From positions 1 through 33,753 of the forward strand of contig JAFUCE010000021.1 in NCBI GenBank assembly GCA_017459805.1: a stretch of 33,753 bases of DNA. The letters run 5' to 3'. Made by a program: the position numbers and the translations under genes. This document shows, piece after piece, positions 32,280 to 33,753 of this stretch. The notes below the pieces were generated by a model. The model did no database searches. It saw only the letters and a program-made list of their open reading frames with translations, and was not told the DNA's origin. Origin of the DNA: Eggerthellaceae bacterium. Its GTDB lineage: Bacteria > Actinomycetota > Coriobacteriia > Coriobacteriales > Eggerthellaceae. Each line of letters starts with the position of its first letter. Position 1 is the stretch's first letter.

Positions 32280-33753
32280 ATGGAAGAACAACATAATGGG
32301 TCCGCGAAAGCGGGCAAGAAGCGTCGCAGGCCTACGCAGACGTATAAGCACGTGCGCAGGGACAAACCCGAACGTCCTAAACTCTTAAATGAAGAAGAGC
32401 GAAAGGCAAAGCGTAGTGAACGCGGCGAAACCAAGGTGCGCGCTGGCTCTGGTGCGCCCAAAAAAACAAAATCTCAAACAAACCAACGAAAGCAATCAAA
32501 AAGAAAGTCTGATGCCAAAGGTACAGATTCGCAAGCAGTATTGCGCGTTATTCCCTTGGGTGGCCTGGATGCCATTGGCAAGAATATGACCGTTTTAGAA
32601 TGCGGTAATGACATGGTGCTTGATGATGCAGGCCTCATGTTTCCCGATGACGATCATCCTGGAATCGATTTGATTCTTCCGGATTATACCTACGTGTTGG
32701 AAAACGCCGACAAGCTGCGCGGCATCGTTGTTACGCACGGGCATGAAGACCATACGGGTTCGCTTCCATATTTGCTTAAAGACCTCGACCGTGAAGTGCC
32801 TATTTATGCCACGAAGCTCACGCTCGGGCTTATTGAAGGGAAGCTTGAAGAACATAAGATAAAAAACGCGAAGCTAATTGAGATTAAGCCTGGTCAGCGT
32901 ATTAATCTGGGAAAGATTAGCTGTGACTTTTTTGCGGTTAATCATTCAATTCCTGCTGCGGTGGGTATCTTTTTCCAGACACCTGCAGGAAATGTACTTC
33001 ATACTGGCGACTTTAAGCTCGATCAAACGCCCATTGATGGCATTACAACCGACTTTGCCGCTTTGGCGCGTTTTTCCAAGTTAGGTGTCGACCTTCTTAT
33101 GAGCGACTCGACCAACGCGAATGTTGAAGCCTTTACGCCTTCAGAAGCCGAGGTCGGCAAGACACTGAACGAGATTATTTCGCATGCCAAAGGGCGCGTG
33201 ATTATTGCAAGCTTTGCGAGTCACATTCATCGCATGCAGCAGATTTGCGATGCAGCGGTTGCAAGCGGGCGCAAGGTTGTGGTTACCGGGCGTTCCATGG
33301 TCCAAAATACCGACATTGCCCGTCGTTTGGGCTATCTGCATGTTAAAGACCGTGACATTTTGGACGCCTATGATTGCAAAGGTATGGCACCGGATAAGAT
33401 TGTTGTTATGTGCACGGGCAGCCAAGGCGAGCCCCTCTCGGCCTTGGTGCGTATTGCCAATGGCGAGCACAAAACCTTAGGTCTTGATGAAGGGGATACG
33501 GTCATTATTAGTGCCACGCCTGTGCCCGGTAACGAAAAGGCGGTTACGCGTGTGGTAAACCTGCTTGAAAAAGTGGGTGCTGACGTGTACGACAAGCGTC
33601 GCGCCCGTGTTCATGTTTCTGGGCATGCTGGTGCAGAAGAGCTCAAGCTTGTTCTTTCAATTGTTAAACCGAAGTATTTTATGCCCGTACACGGCGAAGC
33701 GGCGCACCTTCGGGCTCATTCGCGCCTTGCGCAGGCAACAGGTGTTCCAGAAA
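32280..33753 (+). CDS. rnj: Ribonuclease J (5' part; runs off the window)
   Basis: RNase J is a metallo-beta-lactamase/beta-CASP endonuclease and 5'-3' exonuclease central to RNA decay. The start ATG 32280 has AAGGAA at 32269-32274. The first ~80 residues are a strongly basic, low-complexity extension (Lys/Arg/Gln-rich). The catalytic domain then begins at RVIPLGGLDAIGKNM, with DDAGLMFP, the metal motif THGHEDH (H153, H155, D157, H158), HTGDFKLD, and the beta-CASP part (SFASHIHRMQQI; MCTGSQGEPLSAL; HVSGHAGAEELK; YFMPVHGE). There are 491 codons up to the window end without a stop; the C-terminal domain is missing here. Motif positions lie ~78 residues later than in B. subtilis J1. Confidence 0.95.
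   Translation, partial: MEEQHNGSAKAGKKRRRPTQTYKHVRRDKPERPKLLNEEERKAKRSERGETKVRAGSGAPKKTKSQTNQRKQSKRKSDAKGTDSQAVLRVIPLGGLDAIGKNMTVLECGNDMVLDDAGLMFPDDDHPGIDLILPDYTYVLENADKLRGIVVTHGHEDHTGSLPYLLKDLDREVPIYATKLTLGLIEGKLEEHKIKNAKLIEIKPGQRINLGKISCDFFAVNHSIPAAVGIFFQTPAGNVLHTGDFKLDQTPIDGITTDFAALARFSKLGVDLLMSDSTNANVEAFTPSEAEVGKTLNEIISHAKGRVIIASFASHIHRMQQICDAAVASGRKVVVTGRSMVQNTDIARRLGYLHVKDRDILDAYDCKGMAPDKIVVMCTGSQGEPLSALVRIANGEHKTLGLDEGDTVIISATPVPGNEKAVTRVVNLLEKVGADVYDKRRARVHVSGHAGAEELKLVLSIVKPKYFMPVHGEAAHLRAHSRLAQATGVPE

Noticed and set aside
1-33753. tRNA, rRNA, prophage or defence-system genes
   Set aside because: No such sequence or protein family was recognised anywhere in the window apart from the small toxin-antitoxin pair.

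Overview
This 33.75 kb window is a dense, almost entirely plus-strand block of bacterial housekeeping genes with roughly balanced base composition. The gene content points to an actinobacterium. An mIHF-type nucleoid protein is followed by gmk and rpoZ, pyrR leads the pyrimidine operon, and GTG and TTG starts are frequent. The pairing of PyrDB with PyrK, DapA/DapB and the competence genes suggests an anaerobic Coriobacteriia / Eggerthellaceae-type organism of modest GC, perhaps near Cryptobacterium. That placement is inference from gene content and recollection; no search was run.

Layout. (1) 1-1884: an AMP-forming acyl-CoA synthetase preceded by two perfect hairpins. (2) 1885-2322: the only gene-free stretch over 300 bases. 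It holds a ~175-bp interval bounded by ~20-bp inverted repeats, a pair of degenerate direct repeats, a three-tier nested hairpin, and the promoter and PyrR-binding leader of the pyr operon. (3) 2323-7615: pyrR-pyrB-pyrC-pyrK-pyrD-pyrF, tightly packed, lacking carAB and pyrE. (4) 7752-10114: mihF-gmk-rpoZ-thiI. (5) 10268-14313: comEA-comEC-holA, ended by a perfect bidirectional terminator. (6) 14425-15018, minus strand: rpsT, whose S20 protein carries a very long Lys/Ala then Ala/Glu tail. (7) 15233-19277: lepA, dusB, hemW. (8) 19312-24317: a CIRCE operator, then hrcA-dnaJ-rsmE-mtaB-phoH, continuing to ybeY-dgkA-era-recO (ends 26882), with many ATGA or longer overlaps. (9) 27112-29689: rpsO and pnp with hairpins and a short coupled leader ORF between them. 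(10) 29815-30336: a RelB/RelE-like toxin-antitoxin pair with a palindromic operator. (11) 30401-33753: dapB, dapA and the 5' part of the RNase J gene, which runs off the window.

How the genes work together. The pyr block covers aspartate transcarbamylation to UMP except the OPRT step, and appears controlled by PyrR binding over its own ribosome-binding site. HrcA/CIRCE couples the hrcA-dnaJ operon to heat shock. RNA processing is unusually well represented (YbeY, PNPase, RNase J, RsmE, MtaB, DusB, ThiI, Era), together with ribosomal proteins S15 and S20 and the elongation factor LepA. comEA-comEC is the DNA-uptake core.

No CRISPR array, prophage, transposase, rRNA or tRNA gene was seen. The most unusual items are the S20 tail, the translationally coupled mini-ORF before pnp, the structured intergenic region before pyrR, the nested CIRCE dyad, and several genes whose -10 boxes sit where leaderless mRNAs would be expected.
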